A DNA stretch of 64,000 nucleotides from Trifolium pratense (taxonomy: Eukaryota; Streptophyta; Magnoliopsida; Fabales; Fabaceae). The stretch is taken from NCBI RefSeq assembly GCF_020283565.1, contig NW_025721050.1, positions 62,001 to 126,000 of the forward strand. The letters run 5' to 3'. The translations under genes were made by a program, and so were the position numbers. This document shows, in pieces, positions 50,875 through 63,685 of the stretch. Within the stretch, counting starts at the first letter, position 1. Every line of letters starts with the position of its first letter. Under the pieces are notes generated by a model that was not told the DNA's origin, searched no databases, and saw only the letters and a list, made by a program, of their open reading frames with translations.

Positions 50875-51320
50875 AAGGTGATTAAACGATTTATCTAGCA
50901 ATAAGTAAATAAACCATAAGCCCAACCTCACATACATTAAAATTTAAAACCCACAGAATGCATGAAATTAAACCAAGGTACAGAAAAATAATCAAGTAAT
51001 GCAAGCATCATGATCAAAATTGAAAACTAAAAGAGGAACAAGATGAAGAAAAAAGAGGTTACCAAGAATTAGAATATGAAGAGGATTGAATTAAACAAGG
51101 TGATTAAGCGATTTATCTAGCAACAATTAAACAAACCATAAACCCAAACCTCACATACATTAAAAATTAAAAATCCACAAAATGCATGAAATTAAAACAA
51201 GGTACAGAAAAATAATCAAGTAATGCAAGCATTATTATGATCAAAATTGAAATTAAAAGAGGAACAAGATGAAGAAAAAATAGGTTACCAAGAATTACAC
51301 TATGAAAGAGGATTGAATCT
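50875..51320. repeat. 222-bp tandem duplication in the protease 5' region
   Basis: 50875-51096 and 51097-51320 are diverged copies ('gtacagaaaaataatcaag'). Each ends, read on the minus strand, in a splice-donor-like 'ttcttg|gtaacc', so a 5' UTR exon/intron border has probably been duplicated. Confidence 0.8.
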
Positions 51321-51479
51321 GAGAATGGAATTGAGAAGAATGAAGTGAGGGTTTCTCGTGAAGCCTTGTTTGGGATGTAAATCTAACTGAAATATGGTTA
51401 CGTTGGTTGATAAGTGTGAAAGAGGATTGAATTTGAGAAGAATGAAGTGGGGGTTTTCTCGTGAAGCATTGTTTGGGAC
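51308..51479. repeat. Smaller tandem duplication, about 112-bp offset
   Basis: 'gagaagaatgaagtg' followed by 'ttctcgtgaagc' occurs at about 51330-51363 and 51437-51468. Confidence 0.75.
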
Positions 51480-51896
51480 TAACAAGTCCTAAAAAGGCGC
51501 TAACGGCATGGGACTCTACGCGGGTAATAAGAAGCTGCCAAGCTAATGCATATTTTTTTGAATTTTTCGATATCTCAAATTAGTCTGCGTCTCAGTCAAA
51601 TATTTTTTGATATGGTCTCTAGGTTGATATTGGTTTTCTAACAACGTTAAATTCGTTTAATTTAAGTGTTATTTGTCCGTTTAAAACAATGAATATTTGA
51701 TAAAAATTGAAAAAGTTATGAATTAATTTGGTGGTATGTTGAAATCGTCAGGAACTATTTTGATTCTAAGTGGATGAAGACAAAGATTTATTTGACAGTA
51801 AACAAAACAAATATTTACGGAGGAACTAAATTGAGAAACATTTCTAGAGACGAGGACTAATGTGAGATATTAAAAGAGTTAGAGACCTTTTGTCAA

Positions 51897-52038
51897 GTCC
51901 TCGTGAGCTTAGCTCAGTTGGTAGGGACATCAACATTTTATATGCAGGAGTCGGGGTTCGAACACCGGATACTGTATTTATTCACCTTTAAAAGATGAAA
52001 TTTCTAGCTACTAGGCTACTTGACAACAAAAAAAAAAA
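51897..52038 (+). mobile_element. tRNA-derived SINE with perfect target duplication
   Basis: Internal pol III promoter: A box in 'tagctcagttggtagg' and B box 'ggggttcgaacacc'. The 3' part is 'ctactaggctacttgac' followed by an A-run. A 14-bp direct repeat 'agaccttttgtcaa' flanks it (51883-51896 and 52039-52052). This is a transposed tRNA-like repeat, not a tRNA gene: no acceptor stem or cloverleaf follows the B box. Confidence 0.9.
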
Positions 52039-52052
52039 AGACCTTTTGTCAA

Positions 52053-55000
52053 AAAAAGAAAGAGTTAAGAGACCTAATTGAGAGCGAATTACATATAGGG
52101 ATCAATTTGTTTTTTGAAATCTTAAAACTACACAATTGAGAACCAAGTTATAGGAAAAAACTCCAAGTGTCAATCTCTAAGGCATGACACATAGGAATTA
52201 AGCTTTCATAAAATTCCAAAAACTTAACCTCATTTAGCCACAATTTGAATTCAATCAATGAGAAGCAAACATTTTGAAATTGACCAATGAGAGACAAGTG
52301 TTGTAATGAATCAGTTGTGATGGGTTGCAAATGACAAGGCCCAATCCGAAAAATAAGAAAAAAGCCCAAACTGAGGACAAACAACACAAATTTGCTTATA
52401 AGCAACAAACTGATTCAAGTATGTCGTTTTCACAGCATGTGAGGGGTTTTCTTCAATTGGTAACAAACATGGTATCCCTTTCACTGCTGCACTCTCCAAT
52501 TCCTAATCTAGGTTTCAAATTCAAATTTCAAATTCCCTTCAAAATCTCTCTATTTGCACGCATAATCTCTCTCTCCCTCTTCTTTCACCTTCATTCAACA
52601 TTCTTTTCTTCCTCTTCTGTTTCTCTGTTTCATCTCCGACCAGGTAACAATTTGTTTCTCTCTTTGTTTTCACTTTGTTATGTTACAGATTAACTTTCAT
52701 CGTTAATTTCATTTTCATTTTTCATTTTTGAATTTTGAGTTTTGATTATGGTTTTTCTTGGCTTTGGGTTTCACCGTGTAAATACAAATATTTGTTTTTA
52801 TCATTAATTTTTGTTCTGTTTAATGAGTTCTGCATTTTCTTTGGCAGATTGATGTTGATATGCAGTTATTTTCATAAAGGAATGTTCAATGGTGAGTATT
52901 CTTTCATTGTTTGTTCAATTTATGCTTCCAACTTAAGAGATTATTTGAACCCTATCTCATTTTCATTTCAATTACAGGGTTTTATTTCAACTAGATGACA
53001 GATTGGTTCCGCTGTGTTTCAAGGAATATGATCCCTTTAAGGATAGAAAGTTCTTAGAATTCATAAAGGTCTCAAACTTTTGGTCATTTTGTTTTATTTC
53101 GTTGCTTTTTGTGTTTCAGTAACTATATAGTTTTGTATTGTACAGGAAACGTGCTTTTTAAAATCGTATTTATTTTATTTTTTTGCATCAATTCATTTCT
53201 CACTTGGTGCTTGAAATATGCAGGAGCTAAAAGTAATGGAAAGAAGAAAAATTGTAGCTTCAGGAATTTTGGTCATCAAGCATTTCACAAAGGTTGTTTC
53301 AGGTAACATAAAGCATATGTAATTTTAGGTGACACATGATTGAATGTTTAAGAAACATGAGATTAATTGCTTTTGTGAACTTCTCAATACTTTAGTAATA
53401 CTTATTTATTTGCGCTGTGTTCATTTTTTCCTGCATCTTCTACTTTCTCTATATCTTAGGAATATATGGTTTTATTATTTCTATGATTAATTTTGTTGAT
53501 TTTATGAAATTATTATATGATTATAACCGAGTTTTGAACTGAAGTTAAAAGTGATTTATGTTTGAATAATTTTCATCAAATTGAAATTGTGAGTGAAATC
53601 AATTATGACACGAAAGAAATCAAATACTGGAGTCAAAATCAATTATGATATAGTTTATCATGAAATTAAACATACTAGGATCCTTTGTTGTTGTTCTTTT
53701 AGAGGGTGTACAAGTAGTTTTATTGTGTTGATTCTTTTCTTTGTCTTGAATAGATATTCACAATCTGTTTCACAAGGATACATATTTGAAGCAAGTATTC
53801 ATTATTTTGCAAGTCAAGTGAATGGTTGAAGTGACTTGGAGACATAAGTGTAAATGAGGCCCTTCATTTATTTAGAAATAATAAGAAAGTTACTTGGAGT
53901 CATAAGTGTTAATAAGGCCCTGAAAATAGTATAATATTACACTTAATGACATAATCTTTGTTTTGTTTTCTAATTAATCAAGCTTTGATGAGTTAAATTT
54001 TGCTTAGTCATTGTTTTAATGGTCTCTAAAACTTTACTAGACATATAATGAGAACTATCCTTATTAGATGTCCATTCTCCCAGACACATCAATGAACCCA
54101 CTAAATATGTTCATTGCTCTTCTACAATTTGATTTTTTCAGGGCAAAGTACAATTTTATAAGTTGGTTTCAAATATTTGGGAAGATATATGGCATGGTAC
54201 AATTTTGATTTTCGGTTTTAGATCTGTCATTTGAGAGTGGAAACATAAGGTAAAGGTCATTTCTAGATTATAGTGGATGGATATGACATAAATCTAGAAA
54301 GCATGATTTTAATCTCCCATTTTATATTCTCTAATTAGCTTTGCTAACAACCTGAATTTTAGTGGATGAAGATAACATGAATCTAGAAAACACCTTTTGC
54401 TAGAGCCTACACCAGTTAATATCTCTGTTTGATTATTTATGCAGAGTAAAGATTATTGGTTTATAATGCTTTATATTTGATAGACTTGTGCCTTGCCATT
54501 TATAAGGCTTTGCATATGATATTATTCCCAAGTCTTATGCTATGTTGCTGCTTAGTTTGTGGCAAGGAAAAACTCAAAACTATGGTAGCATGACTAACAA
54601 GAACTTTTTTGGTAATTTGCTCTTTTACTTTTCATATATTAGTTGCTCAGATTTTAAAAGCATAATCAAGAGTTTGGATAGAGCTTAAGTTAAGGCTATA
54701 TTAATCTCACAACAGTTTTTTTAAAGATTTGATATAACATGACAAGATATGGGTTGCTATGGTGTCATGAAACATGTCTAAAGACATCTAAAGAAAGCTA
54801 AATGAATTCAAAGACTTAGTGAAAACCGATAATTTGTTAGCTTATATCTAGAAAGGCAGTTTGAGTTCGTTTACATGAAATTTAATCCCCCCACATCATT
54901 TTGCATTTTCCTAAAGCTCCGGTTTTGTTTTATACTACATAAGTCTTGCAAATGTTAATAATTTATATAATTTATATTAATTTATTTATTTAGTTAATAT

Positions 55001-55058
55001 AAATGAAAAAACAAGTATGATTAGTGAACCGTGCGACAGCACGGGTAAAAAAACTAGT
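52053..55058 (+). other. Non-coding block ending in a Helitron-like terminus
   Basis: The right edge is a hairpin at about 55030-55044 (CCGTGC/GCACGG) followed by CTAGT at 55054-55058, like the ends at 1.94 and 7.17 kb. The left limit is unknown. Within it, 52430-53320 has Ser/Phe-rich low-complexity frames. It also has possible splice-bounded segments, for example 'caggtaac' near 53300 after a stretch that can be read 'MERRKIVASGILVIKHF'. No family was recognised and no gene is claimed. From 53320 to 55000 nothing was recognised. Confidence 0.4.
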
Positions 55059-56460
55059 AGAAGTACAAAAACATATTTAACAGTTGATTTTTACTAAAAT
55101 AATCTAAAAATGTGTATCAATTCAACATATAGTGCCCAAAACACACGAGCTGGAAAACGTGTGGGACTTCACACAATGCTGTTAGTTAGTCATTAAAAAA
55201 CCTAATTTCTTTTCGGAATAAAGTCATTGCTAATTTTGTTCTATATAGTAGGAATTAATTGCCAAATTATTGATAAATCATGCCAAACAAATATGAGCCT
55301 CTAATTATTATTTATTGATTGTTATACATCATATAGTTTGGTAATGAGCTCATTATATATACAACCATTTTAGAACGTGAAATTCACTCTAGTTACCAGA
55401 AATGATAATTAATAGTGTGAAAGAGATTACTCTTATAATGACTCAATAGTGTGTAAGAGAAGAAAATAAAGATGTGTTTTATGGAATAAGAATGGCGCAA
55501 GAAATCATATAAGTTGAACACAAGTAAGAATAAAGTACATTAATGGTGTCAAACAAGAGCTCAAATTATAGCAAAAAAATACTATTAAGGAATAATAATA
55601 ATAATGTCATCACCAAAATGTGAATGCAAAAGCTTTCAAAATCCAAATTTGAGTCTTCTTGTTAGGTAATTGACTTGGACTTGAATTAGTGGCTCCCCTC
55701 TTTTTCGTAAAGTTGATTTGTCCTCTCTTAGCATGTGAAATTGTGAATGCATTTTCTCCTATACTACAAGGCTACAACTCACATGAGAGAATGATAGAAA
55801 AAAGGACAAAAAATATGTGAATATTTTTGTATGGACTAATTTCAAATATAGTCAAATAAGACTGCTATTGTTTTTTTGTATTAACCTTTTTATTTCTAGG
55901 TCTGGTAATTTAAAATTCGGTTGTACGGTAAATAAAATCTAAAATTATTTTGAAAAGGGTTAAAATTTTAAATTCTTTTCACTAATTTAATAAAGTCTTT
56001 GTCCAATATGTGCATAAGTAAATATAAGTTTTACGTTAAGATATAGTGGTTAATAAACTCTTCTTTGGATAAATTAGTTGGGAGAATTGAAATACGATTT
56101 CTAATAAAAATAATTATTGGTTAAATTTTACTTACCTCGCGACTGAAGTCTGCATTACCGAAAGATTAACAAGAAAACAACTTTTACACCAAACATAAAT
56201 TTGTCTTTTACCATGGAATCAATATATTTCATCACATCTTACTTAATTTAACGAAAATACTAACCAATACCCTTAAAATAATCTTGAAATTTATGTAATT
56301 GACCTTTTAAAAATATAAAGAACACTATTTTTAATATAAAAGTAACTTGTTTTAGTATCTTAACTAGTGTTCGGGCACTAGTTAGCATCATCCTTAATTT
56401 AATAAGTAAGACTTATTAATTTCATGGTAAAAACAAGCTTATAGTTTAAAAAAACGTCAG
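55059..56460. other. Intergenic/promoter region of the plus-strand receptor kinase
   Basis: AT-rich, no open frame of note. A TATA-like 'tatatatatcc' lies at 56480-56490, about 40 bases before the ATG at 56528. Confidence 0.5.
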
Positions 56461-56527
56461 CCCTGTATATATTATTATTATATATATCCTCATTGTTGCT
56501 TAGACTTGGTCATATATCACATTTTCA

Positions 56528-59500
56528 ATGGCCAAACTATACTATAGTGATTCTAATTTGCTCTGTATTCTCTCTGTCTTACTCTATTATTACTTCTTCA
56601 CATGCTTAGCTAAAAGTACTAAAAACATCACCACTGATGAATTTTCACTTATTGAATTCAAATCCTCTATAACATTAGACCCTTATCATATACTTAGTAA
56701 TTGGTCAATTTCCACTAATTCTTCTTCTTTCTCTTCATCATGCAATTGGGTTGGTGTTACTTGTGATGAACATCATGGAAGAGTAAATGCATTGAATCTT
56801 AGTAACATGGGCCTTGAAGGTACCATTTCTCCTCAACTAGGAAATCTCTCTTTTCTTGTTTTTCTTGATCTACAAGGCAATAGTTTCCATGGTGAGTTAC
56901 CACATGAGTTACTTCAATTGCATAGATTGAAATGGTTGGATTTGAGTTACAATGATTTTGTTGGAGAAATCCCTTTAAGGATAGGGGACTTATCAAAACT
57001 TCAATATTTGAATCTTGGTTATAATAATATTGTTGGATTTATTCCTCAATCTATATCCAATTTGTCAATGTTAGAGTATCTAAATTTGAACTCAAATCTC
57101 ATCAAAGGAACAATTCCACATGTTATCGGTCAACTTCATCGGTTGAGGATGTTGCATATCAGTAACATTAAGCTGTTGTCTGGAATCATACCATCAACAA
57201 TTTCCAACATGTCTTCACTTGAAGAAATTTATTTATCAAATAATTCCTTATCAGGTATGATATACTCACTCCACTGTATCATAATATGTGATTGAGTTTA
57301 ATTAACTTTACTTGTTAGTTTAAGTTTTGTGTAGATACTTTGTACAACTGCATTATGCAATGTGTAAACTATAACTTTTTTTTTTTTTGACAAAAGTGTA
57401 AACTATAACTTGTGACATTCAAAAGCTGAGATTAGTACAGAAATTGGATCCCCTCATACTTTTTTATCTCATGTTATCTCTTTAGTTTTAATCTAACGGT
57501 TGATATTCACGTAAAAGAAAATTAATAAAAAAAGAGTCCAAAAGAGAGAAAAAAATGTGACATTCAAAAGCTGAGATTAGTACAGAACTAAATGTTGGGT
57601 CAACAACGAGGGGGCAGCCAGGAAGATCATCCACATTGGGCCTAAGAACAACTTCACAAGTGAGTTGGACACCACACTTTAATCCAAAACCTTAAGGTGT
57701 TAGATTTATGGGTCCTCTCACTTACAAACTGTTCAGCCTCCACTGTTCTAAGCAATGTGAGACTTAACTCACTCACACTTGCCACAACAATCTCCCCCTC
57801 AAGTGTGAGTCCTACAACAATTCATGCTTCCCCTCGAGCGGAAGCTTCTTCAGCTACACTACACTTGCACTGCCGTTGTGGTAGCTCAACGGGACACGCC
57901 GCCTGACCACTGTTGTCAGGAAGACTTTCGATACAAGGAGCCGTTCAAACCCTTCGTCGAACCACCGGCTCTGATACCACTGTTGGGTCAACAACGAGAG
58001 GGCAGCCAAGGAGATCATCCACATTGGGCTCAAGAACAAGTCTACAAGTGAGGTGGACACCACACTTTAACCCAAAACCTTAAGGTGTTAGGTTTATGGG
58101 TCCTCTTACTTACAAACTGTTCAACCTCCACTGTTCTAAGCAATGTGAGACTTAACTCACTCACACTTGCCACAACACTAAAGGCATGAGACAATTAGGA
58201 TCCCAAAAAGGTTATGGCAAAAAGTCCAAGCATCAATATGTCACTTACTTAGAACAAACGAAAATGGATTAGGTGCAATTGATTTTTTAATGCAGTCGTT
58301 TTATAGTCGTTCGATTACGATCAGACGGTTTAAACAAATGTAATCAATAAATACGTTTTTAAATCATGACCGTCTGATCTTGATCAGACAACTATAAATA
58401 GAACGACTGCACGACTACATCGATAAAGTGACTGCATCAAATCCAGGTCACAACAAACTTGTTTGGGAGAAACTTACCCTATATACCGACATGACTTTGG
58501 AGACACATCCTTAAAAGATACGTATCATTAAATTTGAATGAGATTTTTGTCCACCTATTTTATAAGTTTTAGGATTTTTTCTCCCTACAATCTAATTTGA
58601 GGCTTATTTTCATATGACATGTCATGTTCATATGAAATATGTTTACACTTGATGGTTTGACATTGCTTATTTTTTAGACTATAAACGATTTTCAAAAGAA
58701 TAAGTTTACACTTAATAAATAAAATTGGAAGAACAAAAAAAAGAGATTTTCTTTTGCCATTCTACTTCATTTTTCGCGCCTCTACGAATTTACCAAAATA
58801 CGCTCGTTCGCTACTTAGGTAGTGGATATCCCAAAAACACTATCAAATTTGTTTTTTATAACGTCTGCTACTTAAGTAGTAGACGACATTTTTCTAAAAT
58901 ATCTCATTTTTATAACGTCTGCTACTTAAAGTATGTAGGGCGGCAAAAGAATATCTCCAAAAAAATTTGTAAAGGAGTTTCCAATCCAAATTAGCAATGT
59001 CACATCATCAAATTTGAACTCCTAATTCTATTGTTTTCTTATTGATCTTTTTTATGATCTAAATGCTAACTAATATACGAATCATCTTTATTGAACTATA
59101 GGAGAAATTCCAAAAGGAATTGGTGATCTTACACAACTGAGAATATTGAACCTTGAAAATAATATTCTCTTTGGCAACATATCATCAACAATATTAATGT
59201 TGAACAACTCATCATTGCAAAAATTGGCACTTGGTTTAAACAAACTCAGTGGCATTCTTCCATCAAATGTTTGTGAAGGACTTCCAAACCTTAGATTACT
59301 ATATCTTTATGCTAATGATTTTTCTGGTAAGATGCCAAATATTTGGCGTTTTTGCAAAGAGTTAGAAGATTTGGAGCTATCCTTCAATAATTTTGACAAA
59401 GGACATATGCCAGCTGACATTGGAAACTTGACCAAGCTTCAATATTTGTATCTTAGAAGCATCAACTTGGAGGGTAAGATACTTTTGCCGACAAATTGTT

Positions 59501-62368
59501 TATTTCTTTAAAGTCACTTACCTTTTACTAATTATAAAATGTTACCACATCTATAAATGATTATAAGTTCTTTTTTAAAAACATTTGTCAATTAAATGTA
59601 AGTCTCTACGTCACTTGTTAACATAGAAAATATTTCATCTGTCTCTTACTATAAGAATTTCTATAAAAAAAATTACGGGTATTAAAACAAGCTGTTGCAG
59701 TAATAAGTTTATTTATAGAAGTTGTGTTAGTTTTAAGCTAAATTGTACTTTTGACCTCTAAGTTTCATAAATTTGCAATTTTAGCCCCCTATGTTTATCT
59801 CTTTTTGCAAAAGGTCAATTTTGACCAAGTCAACGCTGATGCCACGTCGGCTTCTTTTTGAACTTTTTGCGTGGTTAATGTTGTTATTTACAATTTCAAT
59901 AGATGGGAGTATTCTTTAGACATTGTAGTTTATTTTTGTATGTTACATACAGGTGAAATTCCACTCTCGCTCTTCAACATCTCTTCTTTAATAGAGATCG
60001 ACCTTGAGGAAAACAATTTAAATGGAACACTTCCACATGAGATGTGTAATCAACTTCTTCAACTTGAAATATTTACCATAATCGGTAATCATTTTGAAGG
60101 AGCCATTCCACGATCAATTGGCAATTGCACATTATTGCAAATATTAACTTTACAGAATAACTTTTTTTCAGGTATACCCTCAATTTTCTATCGTCGTTTT
60201 ATACTTCAAATTAATTTTCAATGGAGATTATACATGTGGTTTTGTTTATTTGTTTTTTCTCCTTGATATATATGTGACTTTAGGTTCAATACCAATGGAG
60301 ATTGGAAATCTCAATCAACTTCATCTTTTACAAATGGGAAATAATAGCTTGAGTGGAACTATTCCTTCACAAGTGTTCAACATTTCAACATTAGAATATT
60401 TGCATCTTGAACAAAATTCTTTCTCAGGCATGCTTCCATCAAACATGGGATTTGGCCTTCCTAACCTACAACAAATACACATATATGGAAACAAACTTGT
60501 TGGAAAAATTCCAAATAGTATATCCAATGCTTCAAAACTTGTCATAATTGACTTGAGTTTGAATGAATTTAGTGGAAATATACCAAACTCATTTGGAAAT
60601 TTAAGAGTCCTTGAATCACTCATCATAGGTGGCAATAATTTGACAATAGATGATTCTCTTGAATTCAACTTCTTAACTTCACTAACAAGTTGCAGAAATT
60701 TGAAACGTCTTGAAGTATCTATGATAAGTTTACAATCAAAACTTCCTAAGTCCATTGGAAACTTATCATTAGAACATTTTGAGGCAATTTCTTGTGGAAT
60801 TAATGGAAATATTCCACTAGAAATCGGAAACATGAGCAACCTGATTCGCTTATCTCTGAGTAGAAATGACTTACACGGATCAATCCCAAGTACAATTAAA
60901 GGGTTACATAAACTTCAATCTTTGGATCTTAGCTACAATGGACTCCAAGGATCTATAGTTCATGAGCTTTGTGAAATTAGGAGTTTGAGTGAGTTGAATT
61001 TAACAAACAATAAGCTTTTTGGAGTGTTACCAACATGTTTGGGAAATTTGACTTCTCTTAGAAAGTTTGACTTAGGATCCAATAGGTTAACCTCTACAAT
61101 ACCTTCCTCATTTTGGACTCTCAAAGATGTTTTAGAGGTAAACTTATCCTCCAATGCTATAATTGGAAATCTTCCATCTGATATTAAGAATTTGAGAGCT
61201 CTTGTATCATTAGATTTGTCAAGAAATCAAATTTCAAGCAACATTCCTTCAACCATAAGTTTCTTGACAACTTTAGAAACTTTGTCCTTAGCATATAACA
61301 AAATCAAAGGGCCTATTCCAAAATCACTTGGTGAAATGGTAGGTTTGAGTTTCTTGGACTTGTCTCAAAATCTTATAACAGGTGTGATTCCAAAATCTTT
61401 AGAGTCACTTTCTTATCTTAAATACATTAATCTTTCATACAATAGATTGCAAGGAGAAATTCCTAATGGAGGACCTTTCAAAAAATTCACATCTCAATCT
61501 TTCATGCATAATGAAGCACTTTGTGGTAGTCCTTACCTAGTCCAGGTTCCTGGCAACGCCACTGAAGTACCTCCATGTGATAAACAAATTAGGAAAAAAT
61601 CAAAGACAAAGATGATATTAATCATTTGCATATCATCTATAATTGTTGTGTTGGGAATTTTGGCTATTGCATGGATAATACTTCAAATGCATAAAAGGAA
61701 AAAAGTTGAAAAACCACTTGAAAAGGATTTATCAACTAATTTAGGGCAATTAAGAAGACTTTCCTATTATGAACTTGTGCAAGCAACTAATGGATTCAAT
61801 GAGAGTAATTTACTTGGAAGAGGTGGCTTTGGATCTGTGTATCAAGGAATGCTTTCTAGTGGAAAGATGGTAGCAATTAAAGTACTTGATTTGAAATTGG
61901 AAGCAACATCAAAAAGCTTTGATGCAGAATGCAATGCTATGCGTAATCTTCGACATCGAAATCTTGTTGAGATTATTACTAGTTGTTCAAATGTTAATTT
62001 CAAGTCTTTGGTGATGGAGTTTATGTCAAATGGAAGCTTGGAAAAATGGTTATACTCAAATAACCATTGTTTAGGTTTCTTGCAAAGGTTGAATATAATG
62101 ATAGATGTGGCATCTGCATTGGAGTATCTTCATCATGGTTCATCAATACCAGTGGTTCATTGTGATTTGAAGCCTAGTAATGTGTTACTAGATGAAAATA
62201 TGGTTGCACATGTCGGTGATTTCGGAATTTCCAAGCTCTTGGATGATGAACATTCTAAACTTCATACTCAAACTTTAGCTACTATTGGCTATGTTGCACC
62301 AGGTAGTTTCTTTTCTATCAATCTGAGATTAGTTAGTTTAACTCACTTGAGAAAGTGCCTATAATGCT

Positions 62369-62411
<43 letters not shown>

Positions 62412-62803
62412 ATTATTAATTATGAGCTTAAACTATTGTAACTAGTGATTAATGTTGACATGCAGAGTATGGATCTAAAGGAGTTGTTTCTGTTAAGGGA
62501 GATGTGTATAGCTATGGAATAATGCTAATGGAAATGTTCACAGGAAAGAAGCCAACAAATGAAATGTTTTCAGAAGAATTAACCTTGAAAATTTGGATTA
62601 GTGAATCAATGGATAATTCAATAATGGAAGTTGTGGATTGCAATTTAGTCTCACAACATGGAAAACAAATTGAAGATATTTTAGTTCATTTATCGTCTAT
62701 TTTGGCTTTGGCATTGAAATGTTGCGAAGATTTACCTGAGGCACGAGTTAGTATGACACATGTAACTGCATCATTGATCAGGATCAAGACCTTATTCATA
62801 TAA
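56528..62803 (+). CDS. LRR receptor-like kinase, non-RD, subfamily XII type (five exons), paralogue
   Basis: The model has exons 56528-57254, 59102-59473, 59953-60171, 60284-62302 and 62466-62803, giving about 1,224 residues with all GT-AG phases agreeing. It has the same architecture and intron positions as the minus-strand gene at 26.5-33.9 kb, and exon 3 has the same length in both (219 bp). It starts with a signal peptide ('MAKLYYSDSNLLCILSVLLY'). LRRNT ('SSCNWVGVTCDEHHGRV') and a long LRR array follow ('LPSNMGFGLPNLQQIHIYGN'). A paired-Cys juxtamembrane segment ('ALCGSPYLVQVPG', 'EVPPCDKQI') precedes one TM helix ('ILIICISSIIVVLGILAIAW'). The kinase has 'GRGGFGSVYQGM', 'VAIKVLDL', 'VVHCDLKPSN' (non-RD) and 'VGDFGIS', and ends 'RIKTLFI'. 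Compared with the other copy it keeps the Cys-pair segment in full. It is expected at the plasma membrane as a pattern- or peptide-sensing receptor. Intron 1 holds a TRIM element and a fold-back repeat. Confidence 0.88.
57594..58177 (-). mobile_element. Complete TRIM retrotransposon (584 bp) in intron 1 of the receptor kinase
   Basis: Two direct LTRs (57594-57789 and 57981-58177, about 196 bp, TG...CA when read on the minus strand) flank a 191-bp non-coding centre. On the minus strand the first LTR is followed by the primer-binding site 'tggtatcagagcc' (about 57978-57966), and the second is preceded by the polypurine tract 'cttgagggggaga'. The 5-bp target duplication CTAAA is perfect (57589-57593 and 58178-58182). 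No 5S-like sequence was noticed in the LTR, so it is probably not Cassandra. Confidence 0.92.
58265..58445. mobile_element. Fold-back MITE-like repeat in intron 1
   Basis: Long imperfect arms ('atgcagtcgtt', 'gatcagacggtt' on the left; 'accgtctgatc', 'gaacgactgcac' on the right) surround a loop of about 35 bases. Terminal duplications were not resolved. Confidence 0.55.
58800..58940 (+). repeat. Short tandem repeat around 'taacgtctgctacttaa'
   Basis: 'ttttataacgtctgctac' occurs at about 58854-58871 and 58910-58927, with a related 'cgctacttaggtagtgg' just upstream. Confidence 0.6.
62370..62409. repeat. (AT)n microsatellite in the last intron of the receptor kinase
   Basis: About 19 AT units within intron 4 (62303-62465). 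Confidence 0.95.
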
Positions 62804-63517
62804 TGAAAAAGGAAATCAAGAAATCAAATTACATATATAGTGAATTATATCATCCTTATTCTACTTGGTCAATGCTTGGTCACTAAGTCAATGGTGACAT
62901 GGCTAGTTAGTTTGCATATGCTGATGTGGTATTAAGTGGTTACAGGATTAGTTGTAAACACTAAACAGACACAGATTTTAACTCTGAATCTGTTGTATTA
63001 GCTTATCTATTTAAGCATCATCTTGTGTAAAAATCAATTAAGATAATTAGAATTTAGAATGAAAAATTTATGGAATTGATGCTACTCTCTCTAGGTTCAG
63101 AATCTTAACTGAACTGAATACTCAATGGTCTAAAATAAATTTTCTTGCAATATCATGTATGCTCAAAGGTATATGAGAAAGTATGTTCAATAAAACTTTA
63201 TGTATTTCATCTAAATTGGAACAAAATATATAAAAAAAATTGTAAATAGAACAAATGACAATAGCTATTGGAAATTCATCACACACATAAATTAGAGGAC
63301 TTGAGGCTTGAAGTATGGTTATAACATCTAATCTAACAAATTCAGCATTCTTTTCGATTGAACTAAAATTTATGTACAAATATATCAATGTTTTTAATGA
63401 TCCAATTTTTGAACAAATACATCAAACTTTTCATAACTCAACTCTCTCTTATATTTGTGGACCACATAGAGTAACAAAATAGAGGATTACTAATTCAAAT
63501 TCCATCACATTGAGATT
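62804..63517. other. 3' flank of the receptor kinase, no recognised gene
   Basis: AT-rich sequence; the minus-strand open frame at 63122-63388 shows no family motif. Confidence 0.5.
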
Positions 63518-63685
63518 GTTGGGTATCACGAGAGGGGCAGTCAGAGAATCATCCATATTAGACTCAAAAACAACTCTACAAGTGAGTTAGACACCACACT
63601 TTAATCCAAAACCTTAAAATATTAGTTTATGGGGTCCTCTCACTTATAAATTGTTCAGCCTCCACTGTTCTAAACAATATACCAC
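63518..63685 (-). repeat. Decayed solo LTR of the TRIM family
   Basis: It matches the TRIM LTR at 57594-57789 with many changes and small losses ('gacaccacactttaatccaa', 'cagcctccactgttctaa'). There is no partner LTR in the window. Confidence 0.75.

Noticed and set aside
51897..52038. tRNA gene suggested by A and B boxes
   Set aside because: No closing acceptor stem, an A-rich tail and a perfect target duplication show it is a SINE.
57594..58177. Cassandra TRIM
   Set aside because: No 5S rRNA-like promoter text was noticed in the LTR, although the overall size and PBS are similar.
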